Part shown: in pieces, positions 35,716 to 47,600 of the stretch
Numbering within the stretch: position 1 is the stretch's first letter
How the letters are laid out: each line of letters begins with the position of its first letter
NCBI RefSeq assembly: GCF_014805685.1
Contig: NC_060892.1
Span: 13,224,990-13,288,989 of the forward strand
Direction: 5' to 3'
Source: Silurus meridionalis
Lineage: Eukaryota > Chordata > Actinopteri > Siluriformes > Siluridae
Length of the DNA stretch: 64,000 bases
Notes under the pieces: generated by a model
The model's input: the letters and a program-made list of their open reading frames with translations, nothing else
The model's database searches: none
What the model was told of the DNA's origin: nothing
Translations under genes and position numbers: made by a program

Positions 35716-38492
35716 GACAATAACTGTCAGAACTGTCCTTGACACTCAACATCAAAATAAAGATGAGCTCCTACGCACTCTTACACAGCTATTAAGTATT
35801 TACTGAACAGAATGAGTGAAAGAATAAGTGATCATTTCCTTACCAATGTTAATGAGAACAGAGATCAATCTACTGAACAATGATAATGAGGCTTTACAAA
35901 ATTAGTGTCAAACTACGCAATAGAGTGTGAAACTCAATAATTATCAAAAACATGTTAAGGGTTTGGAAACAATATGGCTGCCTCATGCTAATCAATTCTA
36001 ATGAGACCGAGGTCTGATTTACTGAAACAGCAGTACAGCAGTATTGGCATGAAACAGGAAAGTCATATATATATATATATATACTGTAGGACACATTTTA
36101 AGATACACTCTTTGAAAATGAACTTGATAAACAGTTTTTAACAACATATATTGTATTTACATGTAATTATACCAAATATTATTTATTCTATAGGTATAAA
36201 GGTAGGTTCTGTAAGTATAAAGTGTAGTTTAATATAAACCTATATCTTTTGTTTCAAGCTAAAATTATGTATTCATTTAATGATAAATTGATACAGTTAA
36301 TAATATAATATAATTTGTCTTTTCCTCTTTTTTTTTTATAAAAAAGGGTGTTAAAATGTACAAAACGTAAATTATGTTTAAAATGTAGCTACTGTAGTAA
36401 TTTACTGTGATACAGTGGATGAGAAAAATAAGAAAGTCATGCATTTCTAATATGTCTAAAAACAATAAAAAATATATATATAAATGTTACAGGAAACATG
36501 TATGGCATATGTATATGATTTATGATATTAATAAATTATAGAAAGTAACATATCACGTAAGAGATTAATAAACAACAAACAAAAAAAACGGCAGAAATGA
36601 CCAGCAAAAACACAAATCAGATGACGTGAAGTCTCCAGAAGAAAGGAGGACAATATTTCAAGATACATCAAGATGTTTTGATTAAACTGTATAACGTGTA
36701 CCTGAGACAACTGATTCATGTTTAAAAAGCAAAGAACTTTCAAATATTTAGAGATATGTTTAGCAGTCTCAGTCACTATAGAGCCATTTTTTTAATTATT
36801 TTTCTACTTCTGTCCCAGAGGTTTACTGTGAAGACATAGAGACGAGGCAAGCAAACATCCCTGCACAAGCAGCAGAATGTTATCACATCATGATAACTTC
36901 ATGTACATAGTGGGCTGACATGGTCTGAATGAGTGCTGTGATAAATAGAACAAATGCATATTTGCACAAATGTCTGCTCCTTCAATCATCAAACTCGTTC
37001 CCGGTTAAACAAAATGTCCTGACTTTTTGTTGACCTCCATCCATCAAGGCGTAATGTCTCTGAGATACTTTATAAGATTCGCAGCATTTATATACAACAT
37101 ACATAAATATATTAATATAACCATACTGTATGTTTAACGTATTACTTTATTGTAATTATACATACATCAACTGTTGTAATGCACATTGTGTCAACTATGT
37201 ATATCATCTAAGCAGCAATCAACAGGATCATTATTGGACATTAGTATAGACCATATTGAATATTACTGATTTTAGTGGCAAAGCTCGTCATCTTGAACAT
37301 TGTGTTAAACATTTACTGTATTGAATATCCCACACCTTTGTAAATATTCAGCGCTGTTATCAGCAATGGGTTGGTGTGATACTTTAATAATATTTCCAGT
37401 GATAATTATGTTTTAGTCCTTCTACACCACAGCACTTCACTATGCCTTTCATATACCTTTTATAAATGTATTGTTATTGTTAATAACAAAACAACTATTA
37501 AACTGTTATCTCTTACAATATGGCCTAATAATATATACGCAGAGCCTCTGTTGTCTCCCCTTAAAGTTAAAAAAATGCAGCTTGTCATATTACACAGAAA
37601 AAGCAAAGCCTCTCATACATAAAAAAAAAAACCTGACACTGGAGACTTCTAAAATTCTAAACAAATGTCTCCTTGCAGCTAACACATCTTTAAAAATCTG
37701 TTTACATCAAGTGTCTACTATACAAGTCTCTGTTTACCCTGTAGCTATAGAAGTGATGTATTTAAATAAGAGAACTACTATGACCCTAAGATTTGAATCA
37801 CAGCTTCTGTTCAACTGAAATGTGTAATCTTGTCAAGAAAAGGCTTATAGTTTGTGTCTGAGGTGAAGCTCTATGTTGTCTATTTAAGGCAGAAATCTAA
37901 CTAAAGCAGCCTCTGGTGTCTTCTAAATGTAATCATTTCAGTGTTTCACGCTTCATTATTCAGCACTTGCAAAACATTATTAATTTAATGCACGCTACAT
38001 CTCATTAAAATTTCCAGTGATAACACACAACATAGAGTAAGAATGGACAATGCATTATAAAAAAATACACCTCGAAAGACATGATTTTTTCCACATATGC
38101 CAGTACACTGATACTGTCCTTACCACCAATATGTGAAGCACATTACTATTTTTGGTATTGACTGTATATGGTTGATTCCATTCCACACACATGGCAGAAT
38201 GTAGTGTGAGAGTAACACTACATTACATTATCACATACATTTGTCACTGTTGTTGCTAGTAGTAACACCTTACTGCACAGCTTTCTATCGTTCACTAACG
38301 CTGTTTACATGTCTACTGCACTGCTCCGTGACCAGAAATGTAGGTTGATGTTTGCAATAGGTTTATAATTAATATATATAATTTAAGGGATGATAAGATT
38401 CAACTGGATTGCCAGATCGGCATAACATTTTTGAAGTTTGCATTGGATATGAGTTTGTATGCATCGGTAAAACTATATTAATTTATATATAG
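35716..38492. other. No gene seen
   Basis: Very AT-rich intergenic sequence with short TA runs near 36065-36083 and 36470-36482. The 115-codon open frame at 37471-37818 has no recognised motif. Confidence 0.35.
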
Positions 38493-38942
38493 CAGTGGAG
38501 GGCCATGCATTTGGTACCTCGGCCTTCAGTGGGGCCTTACCCGACTTATTTCACTTTTTAATACCACCACTATAATGTTGCAATATAGAAACCATTAATA
38601 CTAAATCTGATTGGTTAAAGAAACAGACCCATTGCTAATATAGTTTAAGGTACATTGGCCAGCACCGCTGATTCTGAAGGCCCTGGGCAGAATAGTTTGA
38701 AATGGCAGCAAATAGAGGCTGAAATCTGATTAAACAAAAAATCTTACATCCACATATACGTACTGAAAGCAGTGCAGCCAAGAGAAATGCTACGAAATGA
38801 AGAGAATAAACTGTTGGGAATTAATTGAAAACAATTTCAAGGAAACAAATATTAGAATTTAGGTTGTAAATGTAGGGTCAGTGCTTCTGATAGTGTTTAG
38901 TCCAGCAGAGAAGGCCTAGCTGGCCCTGACGGCCCACCACTG
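38493..38942 (+). mobile_element. Non-autonomous hAT element (family B), short form
   Basis: A 450-bp element from CAGTGGAGGGCCATGCATTT to GGCCCACCACTG. It is flanked by a perfect 8-bp duplication, ATATATAG (38485-38492 and 38943-38950). No coding capacity. It lacks roughly 300 bp that the copy at 40378-41120 carries in the middle. Confidence 0.92.
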
Positions 38943-40377
38943 ATATATAGTTATTAGTAGATGCTCTATTCTCTTATTATTTAGAAGGTAACCAATAATT
39001 TATGACCAATATTTTATATGCAGCTTGATTTCTCCTCGCTAAAATTTTCTTAAGCGTGTTCCCTCAGCACCAGTGATGTTATGTGAATATGACAACACTA
39101 CGAAAAACGAGTGTGCAAGTGTAAAACTTTTATTCCAGTATTCTAATTTAGAATAGAGCTTAAATACCAATTTATTTAGTTTATATGTGAATATGCTCAA
39201 AAACAAAGCTATGAAATGTGGATATTCATGAGAACAGCCAGTTCTTTATCCATTACTTTTAAATACTGTATCTTAAAGAAATGTCCAAACACAGCTACAA
39301 ATGAGATGATATGTTTTCATAAAAATACATTCTTCTTAGCTTTGGCATGCATTAGAGAATGTGTACTGTCAGAAATGATGAGGTGAGTTGAGTTGTAGCA
39401 CGATTGGCATCTGCGTGGCATATGGGACTCCTCTGGTGAAGACCTTCTCAGTTCCACTGAACAGGTGTAACAGCAATTTACTGGAGGGGACAACTTCAAT
39501 AATCCGATGAGCACCAACTGGCAGAGCTCTTCGCCATCTCGCCAGGACCCTGCACATGGTGCCAGATATGTGCCACATTGCCAGCCAAGGTGCAGTGCCA
39601 CAATGACATGAATTGTGCCAAACATCTCACAAATTCAGTTGTATACATTAACACACTCACAAAAAAATAAACAATGAAATAAAAATACCTAAGTAATAGA
39701 CTAGTTATTATAAGCGTAACAGAATAATGTAATCCAGTTTTTTGCTTTCTGATTCCTAAAACAAAGAAACCAAACAATAAACTGCATCTGAGAAAATTAC
39801 ATATAGTAGATGGTGACAAGATGGTTGGCTAAAGATATAAACTCACATTGCCTAAAAAATGTATTTGTACCATTACAGCATTTGTATTTAAAGTAGCTGC
39901 TAACCTCCTGTATTGAAATTCAAATATTGAATTTGGCTTGAATTTGGGTTGCCACCACTCAAGAATTTGTCTTGAGTTGTGACAAGGTAGTATACTGTAA
40001 TTTGTTAATAATTAAACAAATTACACTACACAATTAAGATAAATAGAGCAATTTACACTTCCGTAATGTATAAAATGTACAATAATGTAACAACGGCCAT
40101 GTGGATGAGCCAGACGCACACTGTTTTAGTGTCTGATGACACTGAAAAAAGGAAAGAGAAAAGAACTAAAATTTGGCTTTGAAACACCAAAAACATGAAA
40201 AAAATACATGCTCCAACATCTAGACAACTAAACTTTGTCAAGTGCTGGCGAAAGTTGGGCACATCCTGGTAGCGTCCCAATGTAACATATGAAAATTTAA
40301 ATGTCGTGTGAAAACTTAAATATTTTTACAGAAATCGTAAGTCGAATCATTTGTAACATGATGAATACCTGTATATA
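38943..40377. other. No gene seen; one GC-balanced patch
   Basis: Mostly AT-rich. At 39380-39620 base composition is more even and the minus strand has open frames of 69 and 102 codons, but they overlap in different frames, carry no recognised motif and lack good splice borders. Confidence 0.35.
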
Positions 40378-41120
40378 CAGTGGCGGGCCGTACATTTAGA
40401 CCTGGGCCTTCAGTAGGGACTTACATGAATTAATCCACCTCTTAATACCACCTATCACGTTGCAATATAGAAACCATCGATACAATACAAAAACACAATA
40501 TAACAACGCGTGGCAATACAGAGAGGGAGAGTCATTTCACATATTACTAAAGCATTTCACATATTACTAAAGTACATTTTACTAAAGCAAGAAACCCAGT
40601 TAAGACAACCAGACCTCTACACTACAACCACAACTGTGCACCTACATCATCTGGAGCAGTTCAGAATCAATATTTGTCTAATAACATGACAAAAACATAA
40701 AAATGTAGATAAGTATCTCCCAGACCAAATCAATTTCTCTTACTCCGTAGGCATAAAAAAGTCTAACTCAGATGTATTCATGTGTGCAGAGCTACACACG
40801 TGTAACAGTTTCCCTCTGACCAGCCAATCAGAACATGGAAAAATGCTGACGCTATTCTGGGCCAGCTAGCTGCCCTGTGAGGTGAATATGAAATCTCATT
40901 GGTTAAAGAAACAGAGCTTTTTTTTAACATCCACATACACGTACTGGAAGCAGTGCAGCCAAGAGAAACACTACGAAATGAAGAGAATAAACTGTTGGGA
41001 ATAAATTAATAAAATTTTATGAAACAAATATTAGAATTTAGGTTGTAAATGTAGGTCAGTGATTCTGATAGTTTTTAGGCCAGCAGAGAAGGCGTTGCTG
41101 GCCCTGACTGCCCGCCACTG
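40378..41120 (+). mobile_element. Non-autonomous hAT element (family B), long form
   Basis: 743 bp from CAGTGGCGGGCCGTACATTT to ACTGCCCGCCACTG, giving an 11-bp perfect terminal inverted repeat. The perfect 8-bp target duplication TGTATATA is at 40370-40377 and 41121-41128. No transposase. A local tandem duplication of CATTTCACATATTACTAAAG lies at about 40544-40584. Confidence 0.95.
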
Positions 41121-41974
41121 TGTATATAGAATAATACTTTCACTATATAATGTTGAAGAATTGCATCTGGCATACAGTATTTCCTATTAATTTTGACCAA
41201 TCATAATGAAATGTGGATCACAGCATTGTGAGCAAAACCGGAAAAAAATACTGATTTTCATATTCTTAATATGTACAAGTATTGTAAACAAATAAGTAAA
41301 CAAATTTAATAGTGAAGTAACCACATAGGAAGTGAGGTCATATCTAAGAAATGGCTTGACAGGTTCCAATTTACTTTAGACATTGAAAAAATTATAATAC
41401 TGTATTTAATTGGTATTAGTATCTTTTTTTAAACCTATGGTTCTGGTCGCTTCTGGTCTGCCTCTCTCAATACCTCCCCTATTTACTGCTTGTACATGTA
41501 GTTCATCTCATTCATTTTTTGCTTGTTTTTTGTTTGTTTATACTTTTAAGTGTGTTGTTTTATTTTTGCTAGCCAGCAGTCTCCTGCAGAAGGAAATGAT
41601 TTCCTATTCCCTTCCCAGAAAGCAGAATTTAAAAAACATTGGACACCTGCACTGTTGAATCACAGCTGGTTAAATTTCAATTCTCTCTGAATAAAACAGT
41701 GGTCCGATTTGTAATAGCTGTCGAATTTCTCTTCTCGTTGGTATGTATGGTGATAGTTTGAAGGTCTCCTAAATAATCAGACCCTCTCCAAAGGTCTACT
41801 ATCGTGTTTGCTTTGTCCAATTTATTCTGCGCATGATGCCTTTGTACGTGTGCCACATACAGCAACGAGAAACACTATTAAAGACAGAAACGTTCATATT
41901 GCACAGGCTGAGCTGCTGAGTGTGGCTGCAGGAGAGGAGAATCACCATAATGCGTTATTCATCACCTCAACTAG

Positions 41975-42015
<41 letters not shown>

Positions 42016-43571
42016 TAGACATACACAGGCATGTACGTTGCATGCTCAAACACGACCATGCAGAAAAGAATGTAGCATGAATCTTTACAAATAATGTCAG
42101 ATAAATAAAAAATTCAGAGTTGGTCCTCTTAACACCCAGGATTAGCAAGGTTTATAAAATAATTATATAATGCTATTCGATAATCCAGCTCGCTGCCTGA
42201 AAACAGACACTACATGCTGGACTCAAAATATTCACATTTTTCCATAATTTATTCTCTGTCTAGCAAATCCATTTTGCAATGTTTTTTTTTTTATTGTTTT
42301 TTAGAACTGAAAATGTCACAATATGGGTCAGAGAGTACAGGTTACAAAAAAATGGTAAAAAATATAGAGACAAATATGAGACAAATAATCACAGACAACA
42401 AAGAATGCAGCAAAGGAGAATGTTCTTTTCCCACGTTTGCAAATGGAGATACTTTTAAGTACTTTTTAAAAAAAACTTTTCTTGAGAAACATAAGTAACT
42501 GTTTGACCATTTTGTCAAATCGGAGAAAATAACGGAACTTTGATGCGTAATTCTTTTTTGTGTAGATTTTTACAAACTTTTGCATTCAAAGTCACTGCCT
42601 TGTATGTTTCCCTGCAAATTGAAGTGCTTCACTGAACCCTATATTCATCTGAGAGCAGATGTGTCCTTTGTGAACGTGTGCTGCATTTTCCACAGGTCTT
42701 CCTGTACCTTAATGTGGACGAGCTCCAGATGCAAAACAAACCTTCCGCAGGCTCATTATATGAGTAATGAGGTGCTAAGCCGCAGCCCTGACCCAGCTCG
42801 CTGCTCTGTTTTCTACAACATTGCATGACGCACACACACTCACACACTAGTCTGACACGTAGCGTGTTCTCTGCCAAACAGCCCTCTGCTTATCCAACTG
42901 TCTTCACTGCACAGCGTCATTCCTCAAAGTGGCTTTGACAGAGCAGAGAACAGATTTCTCACTGAAACATGACGCCTCGAATACCTGCTCTGAGAACATG
43001 GTCGCTGGATAGATGCAGCTTTAGACGAAAAAACAAAGTTTGTATTTGTCAGACTAACAGGGAATCTTGTCAGATAAAACAGCATCCTGTCTTCTGTATA
43101 TACAGAGCCTTAACTCATGATCATGCACAGAACATGGCTTTGGACAATAATTCTTTACTCAGTAAAGCTATTGGGTATTCAATAAGAATAAAAAATGTGT
43201 TATAAATACTTCTGGTTTTAAGCGTTCATTAATTCGAGCTATTGTATACATTTCCTAATAACCCTAATGGGAAAGAATTTTGATTTTTGTGTTTTATTTT
43301 GAATTATATGGTAAATGAGGCAATGTTGATAAATGGGCCAAGGAAATAGGTGATCATGGACAAACTGGAGAAAAACGGCCCAAAGAATAAACATCATAAA
43401 CTCTATGATGAAAATAAATGAAGCCAAAAGAAATTGAATGGAAGTGTACTTCTTCACTTACTTACAAAATGTTTTATTCTTTTGTTTTAATATATTTAAA
43501 AGCTGTGAAGGCCAATCACGAAGTAGTTATGGCAAATTTTAGTCTTCTTTACTTTAACTTGTTGTCTATGT
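41121..43571. other. No gene seen
   Basis: AT-rich intergenic sequence with a CA microsatellite at 41976-42012. A T-rich tract ending in TAG at 42277-42303 precedes an open frame to 42498 that could mimic an exon but has no donor or motif. Confidence 0.35.
41976..42012. repeat. (AC)n microsatellite
   Basis: About 18 uninterrupted AC units. Confidence 0.95.
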
Positions 43572-43656
43572 AGCAACAGGGTTCTGGAGGAACGTTGTTT
43601 CATTCCACTGTGTGCTGCATCAGCTATATATGGTTGAAATTACAATAAAAACTTGA
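43572..43656 (-). repeat. Inverted repeat arm, left
   Basis: The reverse complement of this segment matches 43971-44058 closely: TTTCAACCATATATAGCTGA then AACAACGTTCCTCCAGAACC occur in both. The repeat is a common fish dispersed sequence (TTTATTGTCATTTCAACCAT) as remembered. Confidence 0.85.
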
Positions 43657-43970
43657 GTGGAAAAAGTGTAGTCAGAACTTCAACCTTTACCAGAGTATTT
43701 TAAAATAGGAATATCTGTACTTTTATTTAAGTGAAGGATGTGTGTACTTTTAACAGCTCTGCCCATGATGATTTAGTATCAGGACTGGCTAGCTAGCACA
43801 AAGCAAAAAATGTTGTGGGTTTAACAAAAAACTCGTCAGTGTTTGGAATTGTTGTCCAGCCATGTACTTAGTAATCACATATACATATTAACACAACATA
43901 CTTGTAACACACCAACTCTGGCCAATCACAAGCATCTGGAAGTTTATGTATGTAAAAAGAGAGTCAAGAG

Positions 43971-44340
43971 TCAAGAAGCTTTTATTGTCATTTCAACCAT
44001 ATATAGCTGACGCAGTACACAGAGAAATGAAACAACGTTCCTCCAGAACCCTGATGCTACATTTAACAACAATCACAGAAACAGAAAACACAGGGCCAAG
44101 GACTAGTGTCCTCGCCACATAAAGTGCATGTGTGCAACCTGGTGCAAACAGTGCAAAGACAACACAAGACAGTTCAAGACAACACAAGACTGTGCAGGAC
44201 AAAACACAAAACACAAAACAGCTCTGCCAGTGAACCTGCTGTAACAAGACAAAGTGAACAGTAGCCAAAACGTAAACAAAATGTTGTGCAAAAGAGCAAT
44301 ATAGCAGCAGTTCAGGAAAGATGTGCAAAAACAGCATGTA
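43971..44340 (+). repeat. Inverted repeat arm, right, with longer repeat body
   Basis: 43971-44058 is the complementary arm to 43572-43656. The dispersed repeat continues to about 44340 with A/C-rich direct repeats (GACAACACAAGAC twice near 44158-44190, AAAACACAAAACAC near 44201). Confidence 0.7.
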
Positions 44341-45039
44341 AACAGTTTATGGTAATGAAGTGATGTAATGTGAGTGGTACTGAAATCATGGGTGTGCAAA
44401 GCTGATTAAAATGAAGATCACTTTCACCCTTCACAAATCTTAGAACGCCATCGCTACTATGACACTATGCTGCTGTAAGGTCTCTATAGGTTGACATACA
44501 AGTCACAAGACAGCTACACATACAGTAATGTCAATGGCGAAACATAAACCAAACATTTTAATGACCAGAAAAAAAGCACATTAATGTTTGTGTTTGTAAA
44601 TTACTGGCCTGTGCACAAACCTGGTTCACTCTGTTGAATTCCTATAGTCATTTTTTAATCGGATGAGAAGAATATGAGTATAAATTCAGTTGAGATTTTG
44701 TTGAGCTCAAGTAATCTTTAAAGAGTGCTGAGAGTGCAGTGTAAAACTGGCTTCAGATAAGTATAATACGTAATATTAAAAAAGAAGTATGGCACTAATA
44801 TTACTGAGCACTAAAGTTGCTTTGCAATCCTCTTTCCACCTCTTTCTTCTGGTTTCCTGTCTCCTGGCTGACCTTTGTAAAATCCTCATGTTCTTCAACT
44901 CACCTGGATTGAGTTACCCAGAATGACTCATTTTTGCTCTCTTTAAGCACTGAGACCCAACAGAAAAAGAGCCTCAAGGCTAACGTTTTAACAGCTCAAA
45001 TGAATCAAATAGCTAACCACTGATAAATGACTATATTCT
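44341..45039. other. No gene seen
   Basis: AT-rich, unremarkable. Confidence 0.3.
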
Positions 45040-45470
45040 AAACTCATTAGGTCATGCACACGATACAGCGGAGGGCAGCTGTGCTAGATTGCATCACTGC
45101 AATAACATTTCTGCCTTTAATCACAAGAACCTGCTTAACCTTTTCCAGCTGACTTTGATGAACATCTCCAACCTGGACTCTATCCGGGACCCTTTGCGTA
45201 ACGCGATTCAGGTGTAGATCGCTTTTGTGTGATTGAAAACGATGCCTCACACTGTCATGGTTTTTCTAGCAGTTAATCTGCGCTCCATTCATTCAGCACA
45301 GGGTGCGAGCAACCCACAGCAATGCAGGAAAGCTGGCGTTCTTCTCTCAGCCACAGGGATTTGGCAGCCGCTTGGAGTGATGGACAGAAAATGATTAATG
45401 AGAGAACCGCATGCAATTAGGCTGGGATTCCAGTGAGTGTTTTCCCCTCTGCTTTTTGAGAAGCTGTCAA
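45040..45470. promoter_or_regulatory. Candidate conserved non-coding element
   Basis: Balanced composition, no repeat similarity, a GCGTAACGC palindrome at 45196-45204 and TGATTAATGAG near 45392. No good open frame. Enhancer-like by texture only. Confidence 0.25.
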
Positions 45471-45639
45471 AAAGGCACAATTCTGTATCTGCATCCCTTG
45501 CTCGGTACTTTGATCGCCAACAAGTGGCTGATTTCAATAGATGAATGTCCATAAAGGGTAGGGAGAAAACGCTTGAGCTGAAAAGGTAAATTAATAACCT
45601 AACCTAAATTAATAAGTCGAAATGTAACCCCACAGTGTT

Positions 45640-45900
45640 TAATGCCGGGTTCTGTGTGCTGCATTTTCTCCCTTAACAACTTCATCATCCTTCATTGCTA
45701 ATGACTGCTAATTGCTAATCCTGCTGCTAATTCGGGGCTCGTACCGCCCCCTCAGATGTTTGCACGTCTGCCTCAAGAAATTAGAGCCGACATGTTTTTT
45801 TCTCGAATTAGAGAACGTGTATATAAATATGCTTACAATTGTAAATGCCGATTATTTGTCTACTTCTAATTAATTACAAGAACAAGTAATAGAGCTGAAT
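45640..45900. promoter_or_regulatory. Candidate conserved non-coding element, TAAT-rich
   Basis: A cluster of homeodomain-type words: GCTAATGACTGCTAATTGCT near 45698, CTGCTAATTCGG near 45723 and TTCTAATTAATTACAAG near 45864. The spacing of GCTAAT repeats is irregular, so it is not a simple tandem repeat. No coding potential. Confidence 0.28.
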
Positions 45901-46696
45901 TATATTATCGAGGCTTCAAAGTGAGCAAGGCCTTGTGGCTTAAGAATACATTTCCCCAGTAAAAGAAGCAAACAGCTAAAATTTGATGGCTAAGAATAAT
46001 GACAGGACAAAATAAGACATTAATGTCATTATTCTGCATGCAGTTTTCATCTCCTGCTCATTTTAGTGTGTCTCCCCAACACTCGACCCTTTTCAATTGT
46101 AGACCAACTTTTCTCATTATAAACTAGTGCCTCGAAGCTTTGCCCTTCTAGCAACAGCACATTTCTCAGTTCATGCTCTACTTTCAATCACAAAATCCTG
46201 TGGCCCATTAAACTTCTGCAAAGCAGGATTCATTCTACCAGTCTGTGGTAGTCAGTGCAGTCTTTTTTGCAGCCGAAGATGTAAAAATGCTCAACAAACT
46301 GATTGTGAAGCCTAGGTTGGTCTTGAACTTCTCACTGGAGAGTCTTGAGATGATGGAAAAGAGGACACTTGGTAAACTTACAACCATTCTGGATAATTCA
46401 CATCATCCCTTCCATGACCTACTGTTAAAACAGCGGCGACCCTCCCTGTTGTAGTTCTACTATCATCCACTATTTATATCTATATACAATGGCACTTCAC
46501 TGCCATTAATTTTTCTGCTTTTACACTGTTTACTATATTTTCACTGCCATTTTACTTCACCTTAAGTCTGCTATTATATCAGCAATGTTCACACCCCACT
46601 GCTCTTATGTATCACACCTTCACACAAAGTACATGTCTCTTTATAAATGTCTGTATATTTATTTTTCTTGTTTTGTTTCATCTATCTATCTATCTC
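45901..46696. other. No gene seen
   Basis: AT-rich sequence ending in a short TCTA run (46680-46695) that resembles the microsatellite on the other side of the next transposon fragment. Confidence 0.3.
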
Positions 46697-47122
46697 TAGC
46701 TCTGGCTTAAAAGTGCTCAGACCAAACGCTGCACACTGCAACAAGTCAGTTTGCATGGCCCTCATCTCAGAAGGAAGCCCCTTTTGAAGTTGGCTCACAA
46801 GAAAGCCAGCAAACAGTTTGCTGAAGACAACCTGTCCAATGAATTACTGGAACCACATCCTAAGATAAACTTGTTTGGCTCTGATTGTGTCCAGCATGTG
46901 TGGCGACACCCTGGTGAGGAGAACCAAGAAAATTGTGTCTTGCCTACAGTCAAGCATGGTGGTGGTAGCATTATGATCTGAGGCTGCATGAGTGCTGCTG
47001 GTACTGGGGAGCTGCGGTTTATTGAGGGAAACATGAATTCCGACATATACTGTGACAATCTGAAGCGGAACATGATGCCCTCCTTCAGAAACATGTCTGA
47101 ACGGCAGTTTTCCAATATGATA
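46697..47122 (+). pseudogene. Tc1-like transposase fragment
   Basis: Encodes, on the plus strand, HLRRKPLLKLAHKKASKQFA, then a block ending GGGSIMI, a stop codon TGA at 46979-46981 where other Tc1 proteins have tryptophan, then CMSAAGTGELRFIEGNM. The N-terminal DNA-binding region and the C-terminal Glu block are missing. It is flanked on both sides by TCTA-type simple repeats and no terminal repeats are visible, so it is a truncated relic. Confidence 0.8.
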
Positions 47123-47123
47123 C

Positions 47124-47205
<82 letters not shown>

Positions 47206-47255
47206 CGTCCGTCCGTCCGTCTCCGTCCGTCCGTCCGTCCGTCCGTCCGTCCGTC
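47124..47255. repeat. Compound tetranucleotide microsatellite
   Basis: Three successive blocks: CTAT x about 8 (47124-47156), CTGT x about 11 (47157-47200), CCGT x about 13 with one interruption (47201-47255). Each block differs from the last by one transition. Confidence 0.97.
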
Positions 47256-47476
47256 ATGTATTGCATATGTTTTCAATTTTTTTATATATATTTTTGCCAC
47301 TAAGGACATCCCCCTGCCTCCCTGCTGTAGATGACTGATAAGCCTTTCTTTTCTAATGAGGACTTCATGTTGCCTTCCTGTGACATGGATTCCGGCCTTG
47401 TCATGAACATCCCTCCGTATGGCCCCAGCTGTGAATAGCCACTATGATTTCTGGCTCCACTTCAGGCGTCTCTATT

Positions 47477-47600
47477 CCATCCTGCTCAGCTGAGCACATC
47501 ACTCCGCCATCTTGCTCAGCTGTGGGCATCGCTTTGCCATCCTGCTCGGCTGAGTTTGTTGCTTTGCCATCTTGCTTAGCTGAGGATGTTGCTTCTTTGC
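47477..47600. repeat. Imperfect 36-bp tandem repeat, about 3.5 copies
   Basis: The words GCCATCTTGCTCAGCTG, GCCATCCTGCTCGGCTGAG and GCCATCTTGCTTAGCTGAG recur at roughly 36-bp intervals. The period is a multiple of three, so the plus strand stays partly open. Surroundings (47330-47780) are pyrimidine-rich and not recognised. Confidence 0.75.

Noticed and set aside
39317..39625. Minus-strand frames of 69 and 102 codons in a GC-balanced patch
   Set aside because: Overlapping frames, no motif, no acceptor/donor pair; could be a worn repeat.
42277..42498. T-rich tract plus TAG followed by a 64-codon frame
   Set aside because: Peptide is lysine/asparagine-rich and unremarkable, and no partner exon is visible.
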